Translations under genes and position numbers: made by a program | Notes under the pieces: model-generated | Seen by the model: the letters and a program-made list of their open reading frames with translations, nothing else | What the model was told of the DNA's origin: nothing | The model's database searches: none | Part shown: piece after piece, positions 8,474-18,025 of the stretch | How positions within the stretch are numbered: position 1 is the first letter of the stretch | Layout: every line of letters begins with the position of its first letter | NCBI RefSeq assembly: GCF_003387155.1 | Contig: NZ_QUMT01000002.1 | Coordinates: 749,694-813,693, forward strand | DNA length: 64,000 nucleotides | Origin: Roseateles depolymerans | GTDB taxonomy: Bacteria > Pseudomonadota > Gammaproteobacteria > Burkholderiales > Burkholderiaceae_C | Reading direction: 5' to 3'

Positions 8474-9259
8474 TCAGCGGATGTCCGTGCGTGAAGCCAT
8501 GGCCGTGGGCGCCATGGGCTGTCCCATGGGTTGCCCCACGGGCTGCCCCGTGAGCGGCAGTTCGCTGGCGCGCAGGGCTGACGGGGGCAGTGCCGCCGGG
8601 CTCATGGCCGAGGCGGGCAAGGGCTCGGGGCCAGCCAGCATGACGCCTCCCGCGCCGTTGAAGAAGGCATAACCCGCCATGGAGCTGCCGCGTGACGGGG
8701 CGGGCAGCAGATGCACCCGTTGCGCCTTGCCGACGCCCGCTGCCGTGCCTTGCAGCGACACGGTGACGCCATTGGGGCTGATCGCCTGCACGCGCCAGGG
8801 GCCGATCTGGGCGAGGGCGGCGCCATCCGGCTTGAGGGCCGAGGCATCGGGGACCGATACGCGATAAATGCGGCCCTCATACAGCAGTTCTGAATCCAGC
8901 CGCCGTCCCACGCCGGTCAATGACCAGACCCGGGGCACCTCCACGGCTCGGGCCGGCGCGGACGGTGCAGGCGGCGCTGAAGGAGCGGCGGAGGCTGCGG
9001 GCGTCTGAGCGGCATCCTGGCCCAGCAGGCGGCGGGCCGCCGCATCCAGTTCCTGCGCCTTCTTGCGGCGGGCGGCTTCAATGACCTGCTGCATGGAGGC
9101 CGACGACGCACCGTGGGCATCCTCCGCGGCGACCGCCGCGCCGGACATCCACGCCTGGCCTGCACACACGCTCAGCACGCTGGCCAGCAGGCCGCGGGCC
9201 GCGCGCAGCCGGCGGGTGCGACGGACGCCGGCGAGATCAGAAAGGTTTGCCTTTTGCAT
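8474..9259 (-). CDS. pilP: Type IVb pilus protein PilP
   Basis: This 261-residue protein matches the PilP component of R64-like pilus clusters in position and layout. There is a Sec-type N-terminal helix (about 22-45), a charged coiled-coil-prone stretch (QQVIEAARRKKAQELDAAAR), a Pro/Ala linker, then a small beta-rich domain at about 110-200. The C-terminal 55 residues are low complexity with a QPVGQPMGQPM repeat. PilP is periplasmic and thought to link the inner-membrane complex to the secretin. AGGA precedes the ATG by eight bases. The start overlaps the end of the PilO2 gene by 23 bases. Family assignment rests largely on gene order. Confidence 0.7.
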   Translation of the reverse strand: MQKANLSDLAGVRRTRRLRAARGLLASVLSVCAGQAWMSGAAVAAEDAHGASSASMQQVIEAARRKKAQELDAAARRLLGQDAAQTPAASAAPSAPPAPSAPARAVEVPRVWSLTGVGRRLDSELLYEGRIYRVSVPDASALKPDGAALAQIGPWRVQAISPNGVTVSLQGTAAGVGKAQRVHLLPAPSRGSSMAGYAFFNGAGGVMLAGPEPLPASAMSPAALPPSALRASELPLTGQPVGQPMGQPMAPTAMASRTDIR

Positions 9260-10649
9260 AGATTTGTCCTGTGAGGGTGTAGGTGACCTGGCCCGGGGTG
9301 AGGAGCACCGTGAGGGTCTCCGGGACCGCGGACGGCGGCAGTTCGATGGACGGCAGGGACCACACGCCGTCCGTCACCTGCCAGGACAGGCTGACCACCG
9401 GGCGGTGAAGCGCAGTCAGCTGGGTAACGGACGGTGGGCCGAAGAGCCGGGCTGGTTTCAGCGATGCGGCCTGGGCATTGCCCGCCACGAGCGACAGGTC
9501 TTGGAGACGGCTGCCCCAGGTCTGGGTCACGCCGTCCACCAGCGGGAGCTGCTCGCGGACCAGGGACGGGGCTGGGGCACCCTCCTCCCAGCTGTAGTGG
9601 GTGGTGATCGTGGCCCCCAGCAGATCGCCATTGCCATCGGCGGTGACTTGCGGCGCGGGGCTGGCAGGATCGGGACGCGGCGCGTCGGTGAGGAAGTCCT
9701 GGAAGTTGCCGAAATTCCGGGTCCAGGTGGCCTGGCAGTCCCGGCTGGTCTGGCTGCAGGTGAAGCGCTGCAGGGCCCAGCCTTCACGTGTCAGGGGGAC
9801 GCGGCTGAGCAGCGTGCGCCAGTGGTCCAGCACGGTGTTGCCCGGCTGGCCCGCGCCGGCCATCAAGGTCTCGATGGCCTGTTCATAGAGCCGGTTCGGG
9901 TCGTTCTCCCGGGCCAGACGGGCGGCCTCTTCCGCCGCCTTGCGCGCCTGATACTGGTTCCAGAGCATGTAGCCCAGGCCAGAGCCTGCCAGCAGGGCCA
10001 CGGCCACGCCGCCCACCAGCGTTCGCCGCAGCACGCGGTTGATCAGGGGCCGCACCAGCGAGGTCGCCTCCGGCATTTCGAAGATGGCCTGCACCGGCAG
10101 CGGTTCGCCGTTGGGAATGGCGTCGCGCAGGTCCGTGGCCACGCGCACATCCTGGTCGATGTGGATGTCTCGGAACTCCTTCAACAGCGCCAGCGCGGCC
10201 TCCAGCGAGTGGACGAGCCGGTCGAAGCCGGGCACCGGGCGGCGGTCCATCAGACCGATGAAGGCGACCCGGTTGCCGGCCGACAGCAGGACCGCTTCGG
10301 CACCGCCGGAAGCAAACCGCTCGATCAGCAGCACCACCGCCGAGTGAGGGCGGCCGGGCCCTGCCTGCAGGCCCCGGGTCAGGCCGATCAGGCTTTTGTC
10401 CGGCAGCATCGTGGCGAAGCTGTAGCCCAGCTTGCGGGCCCGCTGGAATTCGGCAGCGGGGTCTTCACGGTCTTGCGTGGGACTCCATTCGAGCTCGAAG
10501 ATCACGCGGGTGCCCGCCAGCACGCAGCTCTTGGCGACGGCGCCCGAGCCGGCGGCTGAGGTGTCGCTGCCGCCGGACAGGCCGAGGAGGTCGCCGGAGC
10601 CCATGTTGCCGGTGCCGATGTTGCCGGTGCCGCCTGGGTTGTATGCCAT
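9237..10649 (-). CDS. pilO2: Type 4b pilus inner-membrane protein PilO2
   Basis: This 470-residue bitopic membrane protein has a cytoplasmic N-terminal domain (about 40-205), one transmembrane helix at about 213-232 (LVGGVAVALLAGSGLGYMLW), and a periplasmic domain containing a coiled stretch and cysteines (RFTCSQTSRDCQ). The N-terminal domain has the PilO2 look: a phenylalanine-leucine actin-like fold region with LGYSFATMLP and LLSAGNRVAFIGLMD. PilO2 forms the alignment subcomplex between the platform and the secretin. The first 25 residues are Gly/Asn/Thr repeats. GGGGG lies upstream of the ATG with suitable spacing, in a gap of only ten bases after the secretin stop. Confidence 0.8.
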   Translation of the reverse strand: MAYNPGGTGNIGTGNMGSGDLLGLSGGSDTSAAGSGAVAKSCVLAGTRVIFELEWSPTQDREDPAAEFQRARKLGYSFATMLPDKSLIGLTRGLQAGPGRPHSAVVLLIERFASGGAEAVLLSAGNRVAFIGLMDRRPVPGFDRLVHSLEAALALLKEFRDIHIDQDVRVATDLRDAIPNGEPLPVQAIFEMPEATSLVRPLINRVLRRTLVGGVAVALLAGSGLGYMLWNQYQARKAAEEAARLARENDPNRLYEQAIETLMAGAGQPGNTVLDHWRTLLSRVPLTREGWALQRFTCSQTSRDCQATWTRNFGNFQDFLTDAPRPDPASPAPQVTADGNGDLLGATITTHYSWEEGAPAPSLVREQLPLVDGVTQTWGSRLQDLSLVAGNAQAASLKPARLFGPPSVTQLTALHRPVVSLSWQVTDGVWSLPSIELPPSAVPETLTVLLTPGQVTYTLTGQIYAKGKPF

Positions 10650-10659
10650 GAGTGCCCCC

Positions 10660-12444
10660 TTAGCGGTCGGTCAGACGCGGCGTGATCAGAATCACGGTGC
10701 CCTGCTTGCTGCGGCCGCCGCGCTTGGAGATGGGCAGCAGGCCGCGGATCACGTCGCTGTCATCGGCCTGGGCCTGCTCCCGCTCGTAGCCCACCAGCAC
10801 GAGGGTCTGGCCGGCGGGCACGCTGATGCGCTGCAGCGACGAGAAGCTGACGGTGTTGGGCAACTGGATGGACTGCGCGGTGGATCCGCTGCCGCTGGTG
10901 AACGCCTTGATCTCACGCAGTTCGCTCACCTGCATCACGGTCTGCAACAGGACGCGGTTGGAGTCCAGGATGACCGGGAGAATCATCAGGCCCAGACCGG
11001 TAGAGATGGAGCCCGGCACCAGGGAACCGGCGGTGGTCACCCCCGTGGTGCCGTTCACCACGGGCGCGGTGGTCTGTCTCACGTAGGACTGGGTCTGCAG
11101 CGATCCGACCGGCACCGGCATGCGGTTGGTGGTGGTCACCACGCTGGAATAGGCGGTGGAGACCTTGCCGTATTCCTGCAGCGAATCCGCCACCAGTCGG
11201 CTGGGTGAGCTGCGGGATGACGACGGGGCCAGCAGGAACGACAAGGAGCCGGGTGTGTTGCCGGACAGTGCGCCCGGGCCTTGCGGACCCGTCAGCGTCA
11301 GTTGATTGCCGGTGGCTTTTCCGAGCACGGCCTGCCAGTTGATACCGTTGCTGTATTGATCGGTCAGGTCGACCTGCAGGACTTCCACCTCCAGCACCAC
11401 CTGGCGGAGCAGCGAGGTGTTGACCTCCTGCAGGAAGGCTTCCACCCGTTCCACATTGCCCAGGGCGTCGGTCACCGTCACGAGGCCGGAGCGGGGATCG
11501 ACCTGCAGGTGGGCGCGGGCCGACAGCATGCCCTTGAGCGCGTCCCGCAGGCCGCTCCAGTAATCGCTCTCGGTCTGGAAGTCGACGGTCAGCGAGCCGG
11601 CGTTGGTGCTGCTGCCGCCGCCACTGTTGCCAGAGCCGCTGTTGCCGCCGTCCTTGGAGCCGCCGCCAAAGATGTCGAAGGAGCCATTGGTCTTGAGACC
11701 GTTGGGCAGTGCTTTGACCAGGATGGACCGGGTAATGAGCCGGCTGAAGACGATCTTGCCGCCGTTGTATTCCCACTGCAGGCCGGCGCGGGTGGCGACC
11801 AGGTCGAGCAGGCCGGACAAGGGGCCGGAGTAGTCGAGCTCAATCGTGTTCAGCAGTTCACGGGGCTGCAGGCTGAGCGACAGGGCACCGGCGGCTTCCG
11901 CCTGCTGCACGACAGTGACGGCGTCTGCCGACGAGGATGTGGCGCCGGTCGTGCCGCGAGCTGCCGTGCCGGCCGATGAGGGCGCGCCTTCGGCCGCAAT
12001 CAGGGTGCCGGGCGCGAAGTCGGTGGCGCTGGCGAGCGCATCGGGCGTCATGATGACGGGGATGTCGATCAGCCGCGAGATCAGTTCCGCCACGATGGGC
12101 AGCGAATGCCGACCGGGGTAGCGCAGGGTCACCTGGCCGATGTGGGTGGGCAGGGTGGACGCCCGTTGCAGCGGGATGGACTGCCGTGCAAAGCGCGGCA
12201 GGGTGTCCGCCTGCACCAGCGTCGGCAGGCGCTGCGGTTCGCGAGCCTGCGTCTGGAACTGACCCATCCGTGTCTTGTCCCGGTTGTAGTCCTGCTGGGC
12301 CAGATGGGTCGACTGCACCGCACAGCCGGTGGACAGCACACATCCCAGCGCCAGGGCCAGACGGCCGGGCAGGGGGGAAAGCTCAGGCCACCGGCGGGGC
12401 CGCTGGATCAGCACGGTGGCCGGGGCCAGCCGGCCGCCAGTCAT
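10660..12444 (-). CDS. pilN: Type IVb pilus secretin lipoprotein (PilN/BfpB family)
   Basis: This outer-membrane secretin of about 594 residues has a lipobox (LSTGC) near residue 38, which marks it as a lipoprotein like R64 PilN and BfpB. The middle holds secretin N-domain-like segments (PIVAELISRLIDIPVIM and LSGLLDLVATRAGLQWEYNGG) and a Gly/Ser-rich insert (about 275-300). The C-terminal secretin core begins at VVLEVEVLQVDLTDQYSNGINW and ends GQTLVLVGYEREQ with RGLLPISK and ITPRLTDR. It forms the outer-membrane pore. The ATG at 12444 has no good ribosome site. A TTG at 12465 overlaps the previous stop as TTGA behind GGAG, and may be the true start, adding seven residues. Confidence 0.88.
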   Translation of the reverse strand: MTGGRLAPATVLIQRPRRWPELSPLPGRLALALGCVLSTGCAVQSTHLAQQDYNRDKTRMGQFQTQAREPQRLPTLVQADTLPRFARQSIPLQRASTLPTHIGQVTLRYPGRHSLPIVAELISRLIDIPVIMTPDALASATDFAPGTLIAAEGAPSSAGTAARGTTGATSSSADAVTVVQQAEAAGALSLSLQPRELLNTIELDYSGPLSGLLDLVATRAGLQWEYNGGKIVFSRLITRSILVKALPNGLKTNGSFDIFGGGSKDGGNSGSGNSGGGSSTNAGSLTVDFQTESDYWSGLRDALKGMLSARAHLQVDPRSGLVTVTDALGNVERVEAFLQEVNTSLLRQVVLEVEVLQVDLTDQYSNGINWQAVLGKATGNQLTLTGPQGPGALSGNTPGSLSFLLAPSSSRSSPSRLVADSLQEYGKVSTAYSSVVTTTNRMPVPVGSLQTQSYVRQTTAPVVNGTTGVTTAGSLVPGSISTGLGLMILPVILDSNRVLLQTVMQVSELREIKAFTSGSGSTAQSIQLPNTVSFSSLQRISVPAGQTLVLVGYEREQAQADDSDVIRGLLPISKRGGRSKQGTVILITPRLTDR

Positions 12445-12461
12445 AACGTGGGAAAGTCGGA

Positions 12462-13181
12462 TCAACGCCGTTCTCCATCTAGCATGTAACGCACCACGCG
12501 CAGCACGCGGGTGTCGGGATTGATGCGGGCCTGCACCGGATAGTCGGTATCTCGCAGGGAGGTCATGGCCTGGTTCAGGGCTTCCAGAAAGTTCCCGTTG
12601 AGCGTGACCTGGGCGTCGATGGCGAAGTCGCGATCGACCTCCCAGACCAGTTGCCAATTCGCGATACGGGTCCAGCGCAGAAGCGTTTGTCGGAACGTGC
12701 GGTCCGACAGTTCGACGGTCCATTCGGTGGGGGCTTCACTGCGCAGCCCCTCCAGGGCCTTGTCTTGGGTGGGGTCCAGCGTGCTGCCGTCGGGACGGGT
12801 CCCCAGGGCTTGAGGTCGGGGGGTACGGATCCATTCCACTTCGCCATACCCTGGAACTTCAGCGGGGACCTCAGCGCGGACCTCAGCGCGGACCTTGCTC
12901 GGGCTTCCGGCGTTGTTGGCGGCGCTGGCTTTGGCTTTGGGCGTGGCGCCAGAAGGTCCAGCAGAAGGCCCAACAGAAGGGCCCGCAGACGCCCCTGCAG
13001 AGGCCCCCGCAGCGATGCCTGCGGAAGCAGCGGCAGATGCAAACGCAGAAGTGGCGATGTCGCCGCTGGCGGACGCAGGCGTGGCGGGACGGAACTTGCT
13101 CGGGGCGGGTGATGCAGAGGCGGCCTGCGCACCCGTGAGCAGGCCAATGACGAACAGCGGAAGCAGCCTGAGTGTTTTCAT
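12462..13181 (-). CDS. TcpQ-domain protein of the type IVb pilus cluster
   Basis: This 239-residue secreted protein has a Sec signal peptide (MKTLRLLPLFVIGLLTGAQA). Residues 25-100 are an Ala/Ser/Gly/Pro low-complexity stretch. The C-terminal domain (about 150-235) contains WTVELSDRTFRQTLLRW, WQLVWEVDRDFAIDAQV, FLEALNQAM and VLRVVRYMLDGE. That domain matches the toxin-coregulated pilus biosynthesis Q family, found in TcpQ and at the C-terminus of R64 PilL, where it helps localise the secretin. It is encoded immediately before the secretin gene, with overlapping stop and candidate TTG start. An Ala-Glu-Val repeat (about 96-108) precedes the domain. Confidence 0.78.
   Translation of the reverse strand: MKTLRLLPLFVIGLLTGAQAASASPAPSKFRPATPASASGDIATSAFASAAASAGIAAGASAGASAGPSVGPSAGPSGATPKAKASAANNAGSPSKVRAEVRAEVPAEVPGYGEVEWIRTPRPQALGTRPDGSTLDPTQDKALEGLRSEAPTEWTVELSDRTFRQTLLRWTRIANWQLVWEVDRDFAIDAQVTLNGNFLEALNQAMTSLRDTDYPVQARINPDTRVLRVVRYMLDGERR
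12840..13075. repeat. Low-complexity coding repeats in the TcpQ-like gene
   Basis: The DNA contains runs of related units such as GCGGACCTCAGC and short GCAGNNGCC-type triplets. These encode an Ala-Glu-Val block and a long Ala/Ser/Gly/Pro linker between the signal peptide and the TcpQ domain. Confidence 0.6.
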
Positions 13182-13260
13182 GGAGATGTCAAGGAGAGCC
13201 GTTCAGAACGAGCCAAAGTCCGGGCCTGCAGGACGCAGGCCCGGACGGGACGTGGCTGAT

Positions 13261-13935
13261 TTACAGCGGAACGAATGCGTAGACCACGCGGGTGTTGGAG
13301 TTGCCGCCGCGGCACCGTTCTGCCAGCTTGTCGATGTTGATGGCGGACGTGGCGTCCGGGCCCTTGATCATGTCGGTCGCTGCCGGCGCACTGGTCAGAG
13401 GCTGGTCGAAGTTGGCGGGGGTGGCCTGCGTGGCGGGCGCGTCCACCCACAGGACCTGCGCCAGCGGGGCCAGGCCGTTCACCACGGTGGCGCACATGTC
13501 GGTCGGGATGCCGGTGGCCACGACGATGTAGCCGCGGTCCTTGCCGCCCACGCCGTCCATGTTGGAGTCATTGCCCTGGATGTACAGGGAACCGCCAAAG
13601 GCGTTGCTGACGGTGGGCGTGTCGTTTTCCCACTTCACCGTGTTGGGCGAGAAGGCGCCCAGCGCTGCAGCCTTCTTGGTGGTGATGGAGGCGAAGTTGC
13701 TGCTGTTCACAGCTGCCCCCACCAGCGCTGCGTTGATGCGCGGCACCTCGGCCAGCAGGTTGTTGGCACGGTTGTTGGCCAGGATGCGCTGCACGCCGAT
13801 CAGCGAGCCGACGATGAGCACCGAGACGATGGCCAGCGCGATGGACAGCTCGATCAGGGTGAAGCCCTTCTGGCGTGCCGCGAGGGCGGGGATCTGACGG
13901 GCGGACAGCTTGCGAAGGGAAGGATTGCGTTTCAT
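13261..13935 (-). CDS. Major type IVb prepilin (R64 PilS-like)
   Basis: This is a 224-residue prepilin. A 24-residue positively charged leader ends in QKG, followed by the mature start FTLIELSIALAIVSVLIVG with Glu at +5. The leader is longer than in type IVa pilins, as expected for type IVb, although the Phe at +1 is more like IVa. Two cysteines in the C-terminal third (DMCAT and AERCRG) probably form the D-region disulfide. The ATG at 13935 is preceded by AAAGGACCACC, a good ribosome site. The reading frame continues 44 residues further upstream but without plausible signal-sequence character. It is the first gene of the operon. The prepilin peptidase must be supplied from outside this window. 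Confidence 0.88.
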   Translation of the reverse strand: MKRNPSLRKLSARQIPALAARQKGFTLIELSIALAIVSVLIVGSLIGVQRILANNRANNLLAEVPRINAALVGAAVNSSNFASITTKKAAALGAFSPNTVKWENDTPTVSNAFGGSLYIQGNDSNMDGVGGKDRGYIVVATGIPTDMCATVVNGLAPLAQVLWVDAPATQATPANFDQPLTSAPAATDMIKGPDATSAINIDKLAERCRGGNSNTRVVYAFVPL

Positions 13936-14091
13936 GGTGGTCCTTTGGGTGGAATGCAGCGCGCCACGGTTGCTCCGGATGAATGTGTGGCGGCTGATGT
14001 CGCTCACGGTTGAACAACATGGAGCGGAATCGTAGAGATCCGTTTGATAAAAATAACTTCCATACATTGATAGAAATGACAGCCTGCATAG

Positions 14092-16251
<2,160 letters not shown>

Positions 16252-16256
16252 GTGGA

Positions 16257-17150
16257 TTATTTCGCCGGCCGCGTCACCGGCGTCGCCGGCAGCCGCAGCA
16301 CGCCCACCGCCAGCCCGGTGCCGAGCAGCACGACCAGGCAGCCCAGCGCCATGCTGGTGGTCAGGGTTTCGTGCAGGAACACAAACCCCCAGATCAGCGC
16401 GAAGACCGGAATCAGGAAGGTCACGGCGATGGTGTTGGTCGGGCCCACCCGCTTCATCAGCCGGAAGAACAGGATGTAGGCCACGCTGGTGCACAGCAGG
16501 GCCAGCAGGGCCACCGCCCCCCAGGCCTTGAGCGACGGCATCTGCGCCGGCTGCTGCAGCAGGGCCGGCAGCGCCAGCAGCAAGGCCGCGCCAAACTGGC
16601 TGCCGGTAGCCACGGCCAGGGGCGACGCCTGGCTCAGGAAGCGCTTGGTGGCATTGGCCGCCACCCCGTAGCTGAGCGTGGCCAGCAGCACCGCCAGGAT
16701 GGCAAAACCGCCCCCGCCGGGCTTGAAGGACGCCTTGTCCCAGGCCAGGATCACCACGCCGGTGAACCCCAGCGCCAGCCCGACCAGCCGGGAGCCGTCC
16801 AGGCGCTGGCCGAACCAGATCCAGGCCACCAGCGCGCCCCACATGGGCGTGGTGGCGTTGAGGATGCTGGACAGGCCAGCGTTGATGGACAGCGCGGCGA
16901 AACTGAACAGGGCAAAGGGCAGGGCGCCGTTGAGCAGCCCCACCAAGAGCAGACCCGGCCAGAAGCGGCGCAGGTCCTGGAAGCCTTCACGCAGGAACAG
17001 CAGCGGCATCAGCAGCAAGGAGGCGCCGGCCACCCGCACAAAGGCGGTGGCCACGGGGCCGAACTCCGGGGCGGCGATGCGCATGAAGAGGAAGGAGGCG
17101 CCCCAGATGGCCGCCAGCAGGGTGAGTTCAACCAGGTCGCGTTGCTTCAA
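16257..17150 (-). CDS. DMT-superfamily transporter (EamA domains)
   Basis: This 297-residue protein has ten predicted membrane helices in two EamA repeats, starting with LTLLAAIWGASFLFMRIA and with a second repeat around AVLLATLSYGVAANATKRFL. Drug/metabolite transporters of this type export amino acids, nucleobases or other small metabolites, and the substrate cannot be predicted. The start is a TTG that overlaps the stop of the upstream methyltransferase gene as TTGA, so the two are translationally coupled. No ATG lies before the first helix. The stop is five bases from the convergent ligA stop. Confidence 0.85.
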   Translation of the reverse strand: MKQRDLVELTLLAAIWGASFLFMRIAAPEFGPVATAFVRVAGASLLLMPLLFLREGFQDLRRFWPGLLLVGLLNGALPFALFSFAALSINAGLSSILNATTPMWGALVAWIWFGQRLDGSRLVGLALGFTGVVILAWDKASFKPGGGGFAILAVLLATLSYGVAANATKRFLSQASPLAVATGSQFGAALLLALPALLQQPAQMPSLKAWGAVALLALLCTSVAYILFFRLMKRVGPTNTIAVTFLIPVFALIWGFVFLHETLTTSMALGCLVVLLGTGLAVGVLRLPATPVTRPAK

Positions 17151-18025
17151 GCGCCTGCTCCTTGGAGGTGAGAGGAAAAGAGGGTTCCGCTGGAGCGGGT
17201 CGTGGAAGGACTGTCCGGGCCTGCGGCTGCGCCTGCGCCTGCGCCTGCGCCTGCGCCTGTGGCGGGCGTGAGGTCATCGGGGCTCCAACCCATCCGCAGG
17301 GTCGGCGCTGTGGGCTCGGATGCGAGTAGAGACGCGGTTGACCGAATGCCCCGCGCTTCCAGTGGCACGGGCGCGCTCGCTTCCGGCGAAAACCGTGCTT
17401 GCGCCTCATGCTTGAACGGCGCATTCGCTTCCAGCACAAGTGGTGCTTTCGCTTCCGCCGCAGACAGCGACAGGGCTTCCCCTGCAAACGGCGCTTGCGC
17501 TTCCATCCCCAGCAACGCCCGCTTGCGATCGAGGCCGCCGGCATAACCGGTCAACTGCCCGTTGCCGCCGACCACGCGATGACAAGGCACCAGCACCGAG
17601 ATCGGATTGCGCCCGACCGCCGCCGCCACGGCTCGCACCGCTTCCCGTCGCCCCAGGCGAGCAGCCAGGTCGCCATAACTGACGGTATGCCCAAAGGGGA
17701 TCTGGAGCAGCTCGCGCCAGACCGCCTGCTGAAAATCCGTGCCGAGCAGCGACAGCGGGGGCAGCGCGGCCGCAGGTCCTTCGCGCCTGGCCTCCTGCAT
17801 GACGCCTCGCTCGATGTCCGTCATGCCGGCGAAGTAGGCCCGGAGCCAGTCGGCAGCCTGTTTCAGGATCGGATCCTGATCGTCACGCGGCACCGTCAGC
17901 GTTCCGGGATGGTATTTTTGGCCTTCGAACCACACGCCGCAGAGCCCACGGGCATCCCGCGCGAGAAGCATGCGTCCGAGTGGGGTGGCGACGTCGGTTT
18001 GCTGGGTCAGTCGATGCGAGCTCAT
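17147..18025 (-). CDS. ogt: O6-methylguanine-DNA methyltransferase with long repeat tail
   Basis: Residues 1-175 form a complete Ogt/MGMT. There is an N-terminal domain (TPLGRMLLARDARGLCGVWF), the DNA-binding part (FQQAVWRELLQIPFGHTVSYGDLAARLG), and the catalytic cysteine in VLVPCHRVVG followed by LTGYAGGLDRKRALL. It repairs O6-alkylguanine by transferring the alkyl group to its own cysteine. The family normally stops at about 160-180 residues. Here roughly 115 extra residues follow, rich in Ala, Glu and Pro, made of related EA-PF/PL units and a terminal GAGAGAGAGA run. The gene overlaps the AlkA-type gene (ATGA) and the transporter (TTGA), making a three-gene operon. Confidence 0.88.
   Translation of the reverse strand: MSSHRLTQQTDVATPLGRMLLARDARGLCGVWFEGQKYHPGTLTVPRDDQDPILKQAADWLRAYFAGMTDIERGVMQEARREGPAAALPPLSLLGTDFQQAVWRELLQIPFGHTVSYGDLAARLGRREAVRAVAAAVGRNPISVLVPCHRVVGGNGQLTGYAGGLDRKRALLGMEAQAPFAGEALSLSAAEAKAPLVLEANAPFKHEAQARFSPEASAPVPLEARGIRSTASLLASEPTAPTLRMGWSPDDLTPATGAGAGAGAGAAAGPDSPSTTRSSGTLFSSHLQGAGA
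17218..17260. repeat. Hexanucleotide microsatellite in the ogt tail
   Basis: About six consecutive copies of the hexamer GCGCCT encode alternating Gly and Ala near the end of the methyltransferase. Copy-number change by slippage would stay in frame. Confidence 0.9.
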
